Assembly (NCBI RefSeq): GCF_901933205.1
Contig: NC_044581.1
Location: 11,964,001 to 12,028,000, forward strand
DNA: 64,000 nt
Reading direction: 5' to 3'
Source: Camarhynchus parvulus
Taxonomy: Eukaryota > Chordata > Aves > Passeriformes > Thraupidae
Shown piece by piece: positions 1-14,800 of the stretch; positions within the stretch are counted from its first letter, which is position 1; the number at the start of each line of letters is the position of its first letter. The position numbers and the translations under genes were made by a program. Below the pieces are notes generated by a model. That model saw only the letters and a list, made by a program, of their open reading frames with translations. It was not told the DNA's origin and did no database searches.

Positions 1-2689
1 GTCATCTTTATAAATGGTATATTTGCTTTTAAACACAGTGGCATTTTGTGGTGTGGCCATTCATACACACAACTGTAAAGGGTAATACACTTTCTGAAAT
101 AACATAAACACACTGCTCTGTGAGACCAGAGATGATTCAGCTAGTGTTTAGGAGGTGATAGCATTTGGTTTGTGCTGAGATTTTGATAATGAAGCAAAAA
201 ATGGCATTGGGAATCACATGGCTTCCTTGGAAGTACCTTTGGAGAAGAACAGGTGCATCAAAGTACCTTATTAACAGGACTGAGCATAACTGGAATTTGA
301 GGATTTCATTGGAAGACTCAGGTTCTGTTTAAATGTACTCTCTGGGGCAGATAGAAAATGGTCTATATGAGACTAAGTGGGTATCACAGGAAATAGCAGA
401 ACTCTAATACTGTGTTACTGCACCCAGTAGAGTTAGAAATGTCAGTCTGATAGAACAGTTGTATCTCTTATGTGGAGATTTTTAAAATAAAAAATCGGCA
501 GCCTTGAGCAGATGACTTTTAAATGGATCCATACGCATTGATACATTCCCTTGCCAAGGTGCAATATCATTGATCACAACTGGGACTCATTGTTATTAGG
601 GTTTCAACAACATTTGTATTAACAAGTCACCTTTGTATGGTAAAAAGGGAGAGGGTTGATAGGCATTAAGAAAACAGCTGCATCATAGTGAGCAGCCAAG
701 AGCACAATGGGTGTCAATAGGAGGTAAAACTACTCCTGCTGAGACAAGTGAAGAAGAAAAATGAAACAGGAGGATTTGTTCCAGCAGCCCTGTCTAATTG
801 TTTATTCCTTTCTCATTCCATCCTAGTCACTTAAGGGCTGTGGCTTCTGTCATGTAAAAGGAAAATTCAAACCTTGGGCTGCTTGGGGTTTCTCTCACTG
901 TAAATGAGTGGAATTTGGGTGCTGGGAAGCCGTGGGCAGGGTGATGGCATGTTACCTTTCCCTGATTAGCTACAAGGCATTTACTTCAGATAAGTGCTGT
1001 GTGAGCGTATGACCTCATAAGTGGCCCCAACCAAACACTAATAGTCTACTTTAGAGAGGAGATTAGGTTCCACTAATGGTGTCACAGCATGAAATAAGAT
1101 GCAACATATTAACTGGGGGAGAAGGAGCACGAGCGGAGGGGGGAAGCTTGGAATAGAAAAGGACAGCTTAAAGGTAGAAAGAACTCAGGGATAGTGTAGG
1201 ATATCTGTAACTCCTGAATGAAAGCAGATTTTGCAGGCTACTTGTGTGGAAAAAGATAATTTAAAATAACAGAGCTACTGACCCCACTGCAGCTGGCACC
1301 CAAAGGTTTGGCTCTCCTGAGCGTGCTGGGCAGTGCAGGGAGCCCAGTGCTCAGCTCTGCCACAGCTGGGCTCCCACAGTGGGGCACAATTTGCCCCAGC
1401 AGCAGGTCTGTGACAGCTGCGTGGTGTCCCTCGGGGTGCTGAGGGCAGCAGTCCCTTACTGGAGCCATCATATTGGTTCTGAGAGCTTCTGAAAGCAGGA
1501 ACCCACAGCAATGTCACTGGGAGTCTCATCCACTGCAAGCTGACTTGCTGCTACTCCCCTCAGAGGCCTCCATCTCTCCTTTTATGCCTATACCACAAGC
1601 TGTAAAAATGAAAATTTTTTCATCACTGGTATCATTGAAGCTGCTGTGCTTCTCAGGAAGAACAAGTCAGGCATCTCCCATAATCTGCAGAGAGATCTCT
1701 TATAACTGTGAGAGGAATTTCATAAATAAGGAAAACAAAACAGTTGTATTCAAAATCTTGCTGTCAGTTGAAAAATACCTGGCAAATCACTATTATTTTA
1801 TCCCCCTAAGCTGAAGGACAAGGGGCAACTTTTAACAAATCATCCAAACATTTTTTTGTTCAAAGGGTCTTTTTTGGTTCTAAACCAGTAAAATTTGGCA
1901 GAAGAATTTCTGCTCTAATTTATAGGATTTCTAAATTTTTGAAGCTTATCACATTTGTGCTGACCACATTCCCTAATAGGCTGAAGTGGAATGGTTGGCT
2001 CGGGCACGTGAAAAATGTTTTGACCCTTGTCATTTCTTGGATTTTGCTACTTTTATGAAATGGGCGTACCAAATGAACACAGTGAAACAGTACTGCTCCA
2101 GCACTTGTCTGAGCAGGGACACCTATGGTATCCATGCTCACTTTCAAGTCCTTGATGCCCCCATTAGAATCTCCTCATACATGCTAGGAATCGGGCAGTA
2201 AACTCTATATTGCATTTTCTATGTGTGTGCCAGCTCTCTTAACCTTACATGCAAATACAGTGGGAAAGGAACACTTGAATTAGAACCTGATTTATTATAA
2301 AGAAATCTTAAAACATTGTAAGGAATTTTTCAACTTATGCAAAGTGTACATGGTTTTGCAGTCCAAGCACAATTTAAAGTTCGGGCATAGTTTAAGATGC
2401 TAGAATGAGAGAATATTTTTCTGAAGGCTGTCTACTGATTTTACTGTTGTTTACAAGCTGAGAGCATGTGATTAACAACACTCTGGCTTTGAATAACAGG
2501 GTGCTGGACTTCTCACTAACAGACATGTTCATCTACTGAAGCACTGAGGTGTAACGGTGCAGGGTTGCTGCTGATGTGGAGAAAGATCCAAGAGTGATCT
2601 GCTCTTGCGGGAAAAAACTTGTATTTTCAGGGAGGCAAAAGCACAGGTGCTGAACTAAAGCACAGATATTAATTTCTGTTCTCTTCTCT

Positions 2690-2703
2690 CACACACACAC
2701 ACA
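2690..2703 (+). repeat. (CA)n microsatellite with TATG tail
   Basis: Seven CA units, followed by a short imperfect tatg/tatgcata stretch to about 2730. Confidence 0.8.
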
Positions 2704-3719
2704 TAGGTATGTATGTATGCATATAGACATATTTATTAGAATGCACATGTGTTTACAGACACGTGTACAAAACTCTAAAGTGACAATCACATAACAGATT
2801 TTTTTTGAAAGAACACCTTAAAAGCACTGACTAATTTCAGGGTTGGGTTTGAGGCAGAGCAGATGACCTAAGTGCATCCCATGCCAACATGCAGCTGATG
2901 AAAACATTCATCTCTGGAAAGATGAATAGTTGAATTGTGGTTCTTTGCTTGGTGACAAGATTAATTTGGAAGAACCCTCTCTGGAGATGCTACCAGCCAC
3001 CCAGACTTGTTATCCCAGAGAATTCACTGTCAATTGAAGCTATCAAACTATTTTCATTAGATAAATGCCTCTTTCTGCAGGATTACACACGCATTCATTT
3101 CCATCTCAGTTAAAGCATCTTTGCTGCACTGTAGCTAATGCTATTGAGAAGTTGGATATTTTTAAAGCTGTGTATAATTGCTGCTGGTGGGACACTGGGC
3201 AGTTTCATGTGCCTACAACTGCCAGCTTGGCAAAGCCATGTGTTTAATGTATCTCATACCTACCTCTGGTAGGGTTCAAGGACCAGGCATCCATCCACAG
3301 GCTCAAATTCCCTGAGGAGCACGTGTTAGTAGCCGTCCTCAGAGTGCAGAAATAAACGCAGGGCTTCGGTTTCTTTTGTCCTGTCACACAGTGCATGATG
3401 TGTGAGCAAGGAGAATGATCCAATCTTTGTGACACAAGTCCTGTTGGGAGACAAGCAGCTCTGGATTTGCATTCTCTGGTCCTGCTGCCTGCAACTCAGT
3501 GGGAAGGGAAAGGGAAAGAAGAGGAGCCTAGGTGGCTCCTGCTGTCTGGTAGCCAGTCTTCCTCCAAGGGACACTGAACACCCTCAGGCAAGGTGGGAAA
3601 CAGATTTTGCCACTCCAAATTCTCCAATTGCTGCATGCAGCATAGACAGAGTCAGGAGCACCAGCAAGTCCTGCAGCTGTCATCGCAGAGTTGTGTTCCC
3701 CTCTGTTCATTATGTTGAG

Positions 3720-3722
<3 letters not shown>

Positions 3723-3753
<31 letters not shown>
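3723..3753 (+). repeat. (GA)n microsatellite
   Basis: About 15 uninterrupted GA units. Open frames crossing it code for Glu-Arg or Ser-Leu runs and are artefacts. Confidence 0.95.
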
Positions 3754-3756
<3 letters not shown>

Positions 3757-5534
3757 CTTTCAGACATGTCCTCCTCACGTCCCTGAGGGGCTTGGTGGCA
3801 TTTAGCTCAGGCACTCGGGCGTGGCAAAGCAGCTGGGCTCTTGAGGCAGTTTTAGAAGGGATCTGTTACTCTATTTTCTCCTCAGTGGTTTTTAATGGTG
3901 GTTCTGGAAGGAAAGGATGTTTGTCCCAAGTTCTCTGCTCCCTTGTACTGCAGCCACAAACACAGCTGTCTCCTCTGGTGCAGTGCCACTGATCCTGCAC
4001 CAGCCTTTGTAACATGGTAGCAGAGCACAGGTAAAGCAGAGACGGGATGGGGGTGAAAAACCAGCTCGTATTTTATTTCATGAGTTACAGAATAGACAGT
4101 GCATTTTGCACACAATTTTCTATCTCAGAAAGATGATGCAAGAGCTGTGTGTAGAAACCCATAGCCCACTACTGTAGATATTTCTCACTTTTGCCTTTCT
4201 TTGAGCAACTTGAAAACTGTCTTGCTATTTTTAAAATACTGATTTAATTATTTTCTAATTTTCTTCTCAGCAATATTGCTAAACAAATAAATAAACCAGA
4301 GGCATGAGATTTGCTGTTCTAATTTCTCTGCCAGATGAACACAGAAAGCTCTCCATGCAATTTGTAAGGTTCATGTATTTCTACAATTGCACCCAATTTG
4401 TATAAAGCAACAGGTTTAGAGCATCACTGCTGCAGGACACAGCACCATTCCCTACTGGAACTCCATTCAATAGATCTGCTGCAGGTTAAGCACCCATCAC
4501 TGCTGCCAAGGCTGTGTGAAACACTCTGGCCACTGACCTCAGCTGTGACCAGCCTCATTTCCCAATATGCCACAGATTTGTACTTACACTCTCTCTGGGA
4601 GCTGCTGGAGCTGCAGGGGGCTGGACGTGACATTGGCTCTGATCCCAGTGCCCTCACACATGACCCCAATCAGCCTGGCTGCAATTCTCATGATACCCAC
4701 AGGGTTTCCAGATGGAAAGAGAAAAATAAATGTTATCAGCACAATCCAAATGGAAAAGGGTTATTTTTTTTTTCCATAGACAATCTCTGATGCTGGTACA
4801 CGGGAGTTATTAATTCATCTTTTTGTATAAGAATGGTTTCATTTGTTAGAACAAGAGAAATATAGCAGGCTTACTTTGATTGTCAGGGTCCTTTTTTTCC
4901 TTTTAAAATGGGAAATAATGCTAAAGGGAATTATCCTTTATTTTAACGCACTTTCTATTTCTCATCAAATCCCACAGTCTGTGATATGGAAGGAATTGGT
5001 CATTAAATCTACAGCTAACTTGCACCTGATAATGAATATTTGTTGCAGCTGCACTAAAATGAGAGTTGCATTTGGAATTGACTCCAAGTCACAAGTCAGG
5101 TAATAACCAGCAATACTTTCTCTCTGGAAACAGCTCGATGAGGCTGTAGAGGCACCCTTCAACAACACAGGAAAAAACATTTCACAGTGGTTTTAACTAT
5201 TTTGCAATGTATTTTTGTGTACTTTAGAAATATAACTCTGCAGAAACCAATTGGATATATCCTGCATTTGCATTGGAGTTCTCATCCTGGCTTCAGGGTG
5301 TAAATGTGCCTGGATTTATCCTGCAGTCTCCCATGACTAAAAGAAAACTTTGGGTAAGTCTATAAAAGAAAGTTTGTCTGTTTTCTCATAAAATGGAACA
5401 GTAATTTTTAGAACTTCTGAGGAATTTTGATTTTTACTTTTTTCCATCAGAACAAAAGGAAAACATAATTAAATTTATTTCTCATAATTCAATTTTTCTC
5501 TCTTTTCACAAGGAAATACTTATCACTGTAGTTC

Positions 5535-5574
5535 TGATATTATTTTAAAATAGGCATTTGAAGAAATAATATCA
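5535..5574. repeat. 11-bp inverted repeat
   Basis: tgatattattt (5535-5545) and aaataatatca (5564-5574) are exact reverse complements around an 18-nt loop. The arms are very AT-rich, so chance is likely. Confidence 0.4.
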
Positions 5575-8500
5575 TGTGATGTGTCACAGATATGGCTTAC
5601 CTGCAATTAATAGCATCTTCCAATGTTTTCATCTCATGGAAATGTAGAATAAAGTAATTTATGTGCATCAAAAAAGTGATTTTACCCCATCTCTTTTCCC
5701 CTGTGAAAGACCCAAATATTGGGATATCAGATTGAAAGATCAATGCTGTTTTATGTCAAATAGGTTGGGAAAAACAAAACCAATATAGCCTCACATTGCT
5801 GTTTGGAATAAGTGAATTTCAGAGTTGAATTTCACACCTTCACTCTGAGAAAGTGTTTGTGTCATGCTAGGCTGAAATATTTGGCTAGTGATGTGTTGCA
5901 CTGGTAGCCTTGACATTCACGTACACAGGCTGGTCCTTAGCAGGACAGATTTCCCATCTGCACAGGTCCCACCCCTGATGTGCTGGGGCTCATTTGAGGG
6001 CTTGATAACGATGTCTTTTCTCCATACCAATTCAATATGTGCTGGGATTACCAAGAATGTCTTGAATTAGTAAAATCTGTGATAAATTCTTAATTTAATT
6101 AACTACAAATTTCAGTCAGCTGAACTATTATCAGACATGTTTTACAAATATACGAACAACACCTTCAGAAAAATTTTGCTTTATAGTTTGTAATTAAAAT
6201 AAATATTTAATCTGTCATTGCACAAATGAGCTGAGCATAATATAATTATATTAATCATCTCCAAACCATGATGTAAGTAACTAAGCTCAAAACCAAAAGC
6301 TGCTTTGGCTTCCCTATAAATTATGTAGTAGTAATTTCACCAACACCTTTCCAGACACTCTTTTCCCTTCTCACTGTCTTAGTAAATGCTGTGGAGACAA
6401 TGAGAGATTCACCCTCCAGCATCCTGAGGAGAGCAGGAACAGGTGAAGGTTTTGTTTGATTCCCTGCTTTCAAAGTTCCATTTTAGAGCTGCTGAGTGTA
6501 AGGAGCAGTGTTTTGGGACAGTCACTCAGGTGGTGGTGTTCAGTCTTGGTGGGATAAACAAATAATGTGGCAATAATTGGAGGGAAAAGCTGCTCTATCT
6601 CTTCCTTGGCACAACCCAGCATCCTTATTTGCAATTCACTCCTTGTTATACAGGTGCCTTTGTGCCAGATCTTGGTTTTGATTGTTTCTTCATTAAAATA
6701 ATACATAATAAGGAAGCTTTCTTGATTGTAGGAATTTTCAGTGCAGTTTAGAGGAGTAACTATGTTTTACTGAGTCAAAGCTGTTTGCCAGCTAAGTTTA
6801 CTGAGTCAATATCTAGTGCCAGAGTTCACACATAATGTGCACATGTGTAATCCATAAATACAAGTTCTTTTGTTATGTAAGACTAAGGTTTGAAAGTTTT
6901 TAGAATCAAGGCCTGAAGTGAATGTTCCTGCCCTGCTCCTCCTCCTCCAGCCCCAAACCAGTGATCCCAACCATAAGCAACATGCTGAACTGTGGAAAAC
7001 CCTCATCATCACCTCACTTTTCATTTAATAGCAACCAGATATTTTTACTGCCAGATCCATGCTGAGGTTTTGACGACATGCATATGACATACAGTGGCCA
7101 GGAAGGTTAATCTCAGATCTATATTTTTTAAAGATTCCCATGAGGATGGACTTCTGCACCTGCTGTCAGTGTAAAGATGGCTTTTCCAACTGAAACTCAC
7201 CTCATGGCATGATCTTGAAAACCTCTCACTTTTAACATATCTGCTTAATAAAAATGCTTTCACTGACAGTGAAAAATGGAACCTATCACTGTGTTACCAG
7301 CCCACATTTCCATTGCTACCATCTGAACTTCAGAGAGCCCCTGCCCTCAGTGAGAGGCAATGATGCTATTACAGCCTGACAAGGGCATATTGAGAGACTT
7401 GGGCATAGATTGCACAAATGCTCTTATCATTTTATCTTTTAGAATGGGCCTTGCAATAGAGATAATTAGAAAGTGCTGGCTCACAGGGCATAAGAGGGAT
7501 CAGTCTGAGAGCTCAGAGAGCAAATAGAAATTATGAGTGATCCAAAGGTAAATATGTATGTTTCCATTAAGGATAAAAGAAGCAACAAGTAAATCCACTA
7601 CCAAAACCAAACAGATTACAGACCAGCCTGTGTTTCTAAAAGATGAAGAAAGGTAAATCAATCTTACCCTCAGATGCAGCAACTTCCAATAGCTCTGCCA
7701 GGGATGTCAGCAGTGCTTCTGTCTGGCTGCATTGCAGGTACAGGTCTCATTTCAAACACTGCAAGCTCTGAACTGTCCTAGCACAAACCTCAACAGCTGC
7801 AATTAAGCAGTTTAAAAGTCCTAAGTCATCAAGAACAGACAAATAGTTTTCTTCACAGAAAGAAGAAAACTGTCCTCCTTAATTGGAAGCTGTCTGGTCA
7901 CTCCTACAGAAACAATGTTCTTACATCACACCTTTGGACACTTTTACAAGGAAGCACCCCAGGCCCCTTCATGCTTGTTCATTAGAGGTGAGCTTGAGTG
8001 TGTTAAGGTGTCACTAATGACACTTGCATGGAATGCTGGATGAAAACACTGGATACAGTCCCTGGGCATCAGCAGAAGCCCTAGTAAGGCAATGGCATCT
8101 TCTTGTACCACTCCCTCAAAAGGGACATTACTTTCTTCCAGTCTAAATTTCAAACATTCTGTTTTGGGAACTGGTTTGGAGGAAAGGTGCTTTTGTTTTA
8201 GTGAATATTGGGACAGGAGTAGGGAAGTCAGAACAGTGTTAAGTTTTGAGGACCTACCACTGATAGTGATCCTCTGAACTGCCAGTGGTTTGATTATATT
8301 CCAGGCATGCAGAAGATGCAAATTCAAAATTAAGCAGAACAGGGAACTACAACTGAATCTCCAAATCCATGAACTTTTTTTTAAATCACCAGTCTTGGCT
8401 CTTGCAGTATAGCCTAACTCTTGTTGTGCCCCAGGAAGCAGAATTTCCATCCTTGGCCAGCAGCAGCTCAGAGCCCTGGCCTTGCTGCACAGACCTGGTG

Positions 8501-11500
8501 ATGGGGACTGGTGTGCATGGTCCCAGCCCCAGGACTCAAATGCTCCATGACTTGAAGCACCTGGCCCCAGCACAAAATAACCTCTGCTCTCACTGCAAAG
8601 CCTAAATTATTATCCAAGCCACAGTAAGTTATTATAAAGCAGGGGTGTATTGAGAGCTGGCCTGGCCTTTTGAAATGCAAATCAACAGACAAGTAATAAC
8701 TAGGTGCTTTTGACCCTGAGAAAAGCCAAATGTTGAGCCTGTTTCTGCAAAGCCGAAGATGTGCTGTGTACATTAGAGCACAGTTTAACAGCACACACAC
8801 AGAGCCATCCAGCCCAGCCAGGCACCAGCTCCCAGTCCCCGGTGCCACCAGGCTGTGCTTCCTTTCTCATGACTCCCTTGCTTTGAAGTTGAGCTGCAGC
8901 ATGCTCAGCTGTGCTCAGCAGGAGGGCTGGAGGTTTGAATATTCACATTTCATCTCTGTTTATAGAGTGGGCTTTTGAGATGTAGGAATTCTGTTACATT
9001 GCCCGGTGTCTGGGGGAAGGGCTGCTGAGGTTGTTAATGGGTCCCAAGGAGCTCCATCCCTTACACAAACCTCTGCAGGCCCCTTCTGCTCGTGCCAGAC
9101 CTTAATGGCCACATGGACCTGGTGCATAATATCAGGTACCTTTAACAGAGCTTTTTAATTGCGTCTCTGATTTTATTTCTGCTCGTTTCATACTGGCTGC
9201 ATGCTGCAGCAGGCAATATTTGGTCTAGTCCACTTAACTAGTGCTGCTTTTAAGTTGATTTTGATGCATTATTGCTTTCTGCAGTGGCTGACTCACACAC
9301 ACATGGAGTTTCCTTGGTTTCCATAAGGAAAGAAAGTATGACATTTGATAATTTAACATGGAAGCTATTGATTTTCTAAAGCCCCACGTGCTGCTTCAGC
9401 GTATGCAATGCTCTCATGTAGACATGCACGTGACAGCCAATTTATGAGTGGGTGCCCAGGAAGGGAAAGCAGAAGATTATTTACCTGCTCTGTCCTTTCA
9501 TTCCAAATCCAGACAACTGAGAAGCATTATGATATTCCTACCAAACAACTTGGAAAGAACATGTTTAAGTCTCACAAAGCAGAACTCTGGAAACGCCCTT
9601 GTTTTCCAGGCAGCTCCTGCACCACACCATGAGATGTGCAGCACTAGGTACGATAGGATTGAGGCAGCTGCTTCTGGTAGAAATGTGATGTAGCTGCACT
9701 ACAACAAAGTGTGCTGGGATAAACATCCCTGTCCTGTTTGTTTCATGCAGGACCCCTTCTCCCCTTACAGAGAAATTGGCAGATTCCAGCTGTGCACAGC
9801 TGTGTGCACAGCCAGGCAAGGGACCAGCTTGCCAAGGGGTTTGTTGCCTATCAACAGAGAATGGCACTTTGTGGAGTGTGGCTGGGGTGGACTGTGACTC
9901 CTCTCTGCTGCCAGTCCTTATTACAGGCCAACATCCTCTCCAAAGTTATTCCTGCCCTTTGTCTTTCTGTCGTGGACAGATGTTCCCTATTCTTTATCAA
10001 GCATTGATAAATGAGTGAGTAGGAACAGAAATATTGAAGTGAAGGAACTGTTCTAGCACTGAGTCATTCTATGGTCCATGCAGCATAAGTAAATATGCTC
10101 CTTCCTAGTTAAGATCACTTTGTGTATTTGAAGTTGCACCTTAGACTTGAGGCTTCCTCTGCACAGGAGGAAGTGTTATAAATGAATGAACTGACCTGTT
10201 CTACCTCTTCCTACACTCTGGAAAACCTCTTTTTTCTGTAAATTGTGGGCACTACCCATTAAGAAGTGCTGAAAAGGGCTGCATACAGTTGCAATGCTAT
10301 ATATGAAGCAATTTCATAGGGTATATGCTGGTCTCTCTGCCTTTTTTACCTTTTCTGGTTTATCCCATTCAAAATAATTAAGCAGCCTAATGGAGAAGGC
10401 ACAAGAGAGGCACCATTTGCTGAACATTGCTGTGATGTAGCTCCAGTGTCTGGCTGAGGGACTCATATTGAGCCAAGTGTGAATCAAGCACCTGCTATTA
10501 AAAGTAACACACTAAAGTAGAATTCCATCAATTTGCTCTTTGGGTTTTTTAATATTCATCAAAAATATATTTCTTGAGGCAGCAGGGATAGCAGTGAGGG
10601 GAAGGACAACTCACATCCGCATCTTCTCCATGTGATTAGAGTATTTGCATCAAATACTTTATTATGAAGGCTGGAGGACAAGAAAAGCACATTCAGCATC
10701 ATATGTTATGGCACAATCCCTCTCTGGTAGAGCAAACAATGGGACCATTATACAAGCTGACATATTTTTTGTTTCTAATATATTCTGCTTCTTTGTGTCT
10801 GTGTGTGCTTAAATAGCAGGCACAGATGTACTGTTTCCAAAGGTCTTTGACTTGTCATGAGAATACTGTCTTTACCAGTAAAATAAATTGATTACTAGTG
10901 ACAATGTTAACTATTATACAAAGAACACAGCTCTGGTGGGCTTTGTTAGATTTTAAAGAAAAGGTGATTATTTCTTCTTTATGACAGTTTGAAAGGTTTG
11001 CCATGTGGATATGGAAAGATTTTGCTCATGAATATGCAGAGCAATGGCAACAGGCCGGGGCGCCAGATCTTCTCAGTGACCGTTGGCTGTGATTGAGATA
11101 GGAGAAGAAATAAAACACAAGACAAACACAAAATGTACAAAACCAGCATGGGAGGTGGTTGTTAGAATATCTAATTGTGAGGATAATGTGCAATATTGTA
11201 TTTGGGGTATAATATCAGATTGATGACAGAGTTACAAGGAAAGCAGTGCCAGTGGGATGATGCACAGGGCATCGAGGCCACTCTGAGGCCACCAAATTCT
11301 TGAATATGGCTACGGATTATTATTTGATGCTGTGATCAAGTATGCTCTGAGCAGTGATGTCAGGAAACTGGCCTATGACACAAGGCCACACCTTTCTTAT
11401 AGAAAGATGTGTTGAAATTTTTCTGGGAAGCATCCTGGTTTGCCGAAGATAAATAATTCATGCAGGTACTGCAGTGAGCTATACAGCAGAGAAATTAATG

Positions 11501-11804
11501 AAGGAATAGAGTAAAAAACACAGCAACAAAATGCCTACTTGTTATTTACAATGGCTTTTCAGAGGTTTTTCCTTTTGTAATGTGAAAAATTATAAAAGGT
11601 GTGCTTAGAGTAAGTCTTTTACTAGAACCTTTACATTTCTGCAGGTTTTTGCTCTAAAACATATTCAAAAACTTCTCCGACAGATCTCATGCTAAAATAA
11701 TTTGGGATCTTTTCCAATCTAATTTAAGATGCTACAAATATTTTGTGTAATGAGATTTGAAATTATCCATTTGCTCCCCCTAGAAAAGGCTGTAAGTTCT
11801 CCCC

Positions 11805-11897
11805 TGATTGCAGTTCAGATCATGCTGCTAAACACCAATTTAGAACACAAATCAGGCTCCTTGTTGATTGCAGTTCAATTCATGCTGCTAAATACCA
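11805..11897 (+). repeat. Direct duplication, 33-bp unit at 60-bp spacing
   Basis: tgattgcagttcagatcatg plus ctgctaaacacca (11805-11837) recurs at 11865-11897 with three substitutions. The offset is exactly 60 bases. The rest of the 60-bp interval is not clearly alike, so it is either an old tandem duplication or two short copies. Confidence 0.7.
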
Positions 11898-14800
11898 GTT
11901 CTCTGATCAGCAAGATGCTGCTCTGTGGGCTGTGACCTGGGCCTCCCAAAGCAATGGATGCCCAATTTTTACATAAGGTTGCATTACTAAAATTAGGTCT
12001 GTCCTATCCAATCATAATTAAGGATACAATTCTTACCTGATCCTACAGCAAGCCTTCCCTTTTATATTCAGATGTTTTTTAGTGATTCATCTAGAATTAG
12101 TGACAACTATGCATTCCTTTGGCACACGTAATCTGCCTTTCCTTTAAATCATTGACTCTCATTCAAATATCTATGACATCCTTAATGCATTTAATCTTCC
12201 TCCTGTTTAGAAGACTTTTTCTTAGATTAATTCTTTCTCAGGTTGCTGAACAATTTTTGATTTTCCTTACTGATCAAAATGCTAATGGTTTTCACAATTG
12301 GTCTTCAAGTCAGGGTGAAAGAAAAAGCAAGACTTTCCTAAAATCTAGACCCCATGCCACCATCTTGCTGATGAAGCATCTTTTTTCTGTTCTTGACTGT
12401 TAAATCCAGCCTGGTATTGCATAGCCATTGTTACCCCATTTCACATCATTTGGTTCCAGGCACTGCCCCAGGGCTGTTTTTCCCTGCCCGTGTCCTGTTC
12501 AACACCTCCAGCCCCAGCAAACTGGAAGCAGTGTTCTGTGGGAGTGCTCTGCAACCCCTCTCTATGGCAGACTCACTTCTCAAAACAAGCTCCTCAGTGA
12601 AATCAGCCCCTTTTCCAACACAGAAATCTCTAGGACAGAGAATGAAATGTTCCTCTGTTCATTCTTTGATCCATGGTGAGAGGTGGTGCATGACAGAAGC
12701 TGCTACTTGTGGTGGGTTTCTTCTTGTCAGGTGGGCTTTGTACATCTTCGGGTATAATATCAAACACTTTGCTTTGAAAATGTCAAATGAATTCTATTGC
12801 ATTTTTAGGGACCATAGAGATACCTTGATATGTTTAGGAAGACTTGGCCTTTGTACTTCTTCCAGTTCTCTGCTCCATCATCCTGTTCTTGTTGTACCTG
12901 TCCAGCTTTCCTTAAGTGTTCCTCAGCCTGGTTCTTTCTGATCTTCACACCTAAAGCAGCTAAACTCCATCCCATGCTCCTACCTTATTCCTAATCTGAC
13001 TTTATTGGTCTATCCTGCCTCTGTTCACTAATGTTCTTAAAAATACAGAATATGTAATAAAAAACAGCATTTTAAAAGGAACAGGTATCCAAGCAAATCA
13101 AGAAAGTAGAAAAAACATCTGATCCTTTTTGGAACCTTTCTGCACTACTCTTCTGATTAATAAACCTGCTTTACTCTGTATGTTTTCAAATTGCTGAGAA
13201 TTTATTATACAGAATGTAAAAAAGCAACTTACTGAAATCCTGCAGAGACTTGGATGGGACAGACCCTAAATTGAATGAAAGATGGAATATGATAATAAAG
13301 GAGACTGAAACCAAGTTTGCTTTGTCACAGCAATTTCTAATCAATCTTTGTGCATCATGTGGTCATATTTGTAATGAAAATATTCTCACAAAAATGAAAA
13401 AGTATAAAGTGTTCATTCAAAAGCACCTACCAGCTCCACATACTGTATTAATAGAAAAATGATACACCTAATCAGGGGCTCACATTTCAAACCAGGAGGC
13501 CTAACAGCTTCTGAGATATAAGTAAATGAAAATTCATGATTCTGTATTGTGCCCAAGAGCCAACTTTAGTGCTATTGCCATATAATTATTTATAGCTGCA
13601 AACTATCAAATGGGATTGCTTACCACCACCTTACTACATGTGGTAATTGATGTGAAGTGAGGCATTGCGTCCCCAGCTGACCCCAGCATCCTGAAAGTCA
13701 GATGGATTTTATCTAACTCAATTATGATTGATATTATCAAAATCCGTGGAGCACGACATGCTATAAGGGGCTCTCTAAGTGTATCTATTGATTGTTTCTC
13801 TGTGTCTCTGTGTGTGTGTGCATGTGTTTCTCAAGGCTGTGGAAATGGAGTTGTCTCTGGGGAAAAGAAGAGCAGTATTACTAACAATTTCCACGTGTAA
13901 ATATATATTTCTGATGGCTTAACTTGCCCTCATTGCCTCATAGGGGTTGCTGGAACTTGTACTACAAAACCCTTGGTTCACTGGCAAGGAATTTTGCTAC
14001 AGTAAGAAAATGTTGCCAGTATGGTTGTTGGTGTTGAAAAGCAAAATGTTCTGTGATCTGCTTCACTGAGACTGGAGCAGGACAGGAATTGCTGTGTTCC
14101 AGTTCTGGCCATTGCTGCCCTGCACTGCAGGCCAGCAGTGCTCTGTGCAAGCAGCTAGCCCCACAGACTGGCCCCTGCAGATGTCTGCAAAAGCAGGCAT
14201 AGGGCTGCAGCAATGACATGAAGCTTTCCCCATGGCAGTTTTACTATTTCCAGCAATCTGGAGTTCAGGGGCTGCTGTTTAGATCTGCATCATTGTGTTA
14301 ATAATCTCTGATGGACACTTCTTGTCTGAATTTTCTCCAGTCATCTTGTGAACCCACACACAATTTTAACATCCAAATATAGTACAGAAGTCTGTTTTGA
14401 TAAGACAGGAAATGTGTAAAGTGATATGTATTTCTAGATACCTGCTGGTTTGTAATTTCCCAGATTGCTCCCTAATTGATGTAGTATTATGAGAAATGGT
14501 GACCATTCATTCCCAAATCACCTTTTCCATGTTAAGGAGTATTTTTATAAACTTCTCACAAAACCTTCCTCAAGCTTTCCTGTTCTTATCAAAGGAATCA
14601 TATCCAATTAATTTTTCTGTAACTTTTCCAAAATGTTGTTGTCATTATTATTTTTCTCTATGTTATTCTCTAATACCACCTTTGAGATCAAACACAGAAA
14701 AGTATTCATCAGTCAGGGATGCTGTGTATAAATAATGTTTTTTTCCCTTCCTCACCTAAGCATTGAGTTAATGTTTACTGTCCATAATTACTCTCCCACT

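Larger units (their letters stand above)
1..11804. other. Gene-free flank, segment 1
   Basis: I found no gene. Open frames are short, scattered over all frames and unlike known proteins; the longest, 3402-3992 and 7944-8573, lack splice-site or family support. Contents noted: a (CA)n tract, a (GA)n tract and one weak inverted repeat. Composition is moderately AT-rich. Confidence 0.6.

Noticed and set aside
3402..3992. 196-codon open frame on the plus strand
   Set aside because: It runs through the GA microsatellite, has no recognisable domain, and shadow frames on the other strand are nearly as open.
7944..8573. 209-codon open frame on the minus strand
   Set aside because: No family similarity, biased composition without motif, and no splice-site context. 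Probably a chance open stretch.
12393..12941. 182-codon open frame on the plus strand
   Set aside because: No recognisable domain or repeat class; codon pattern is unlike the CYLD exons.
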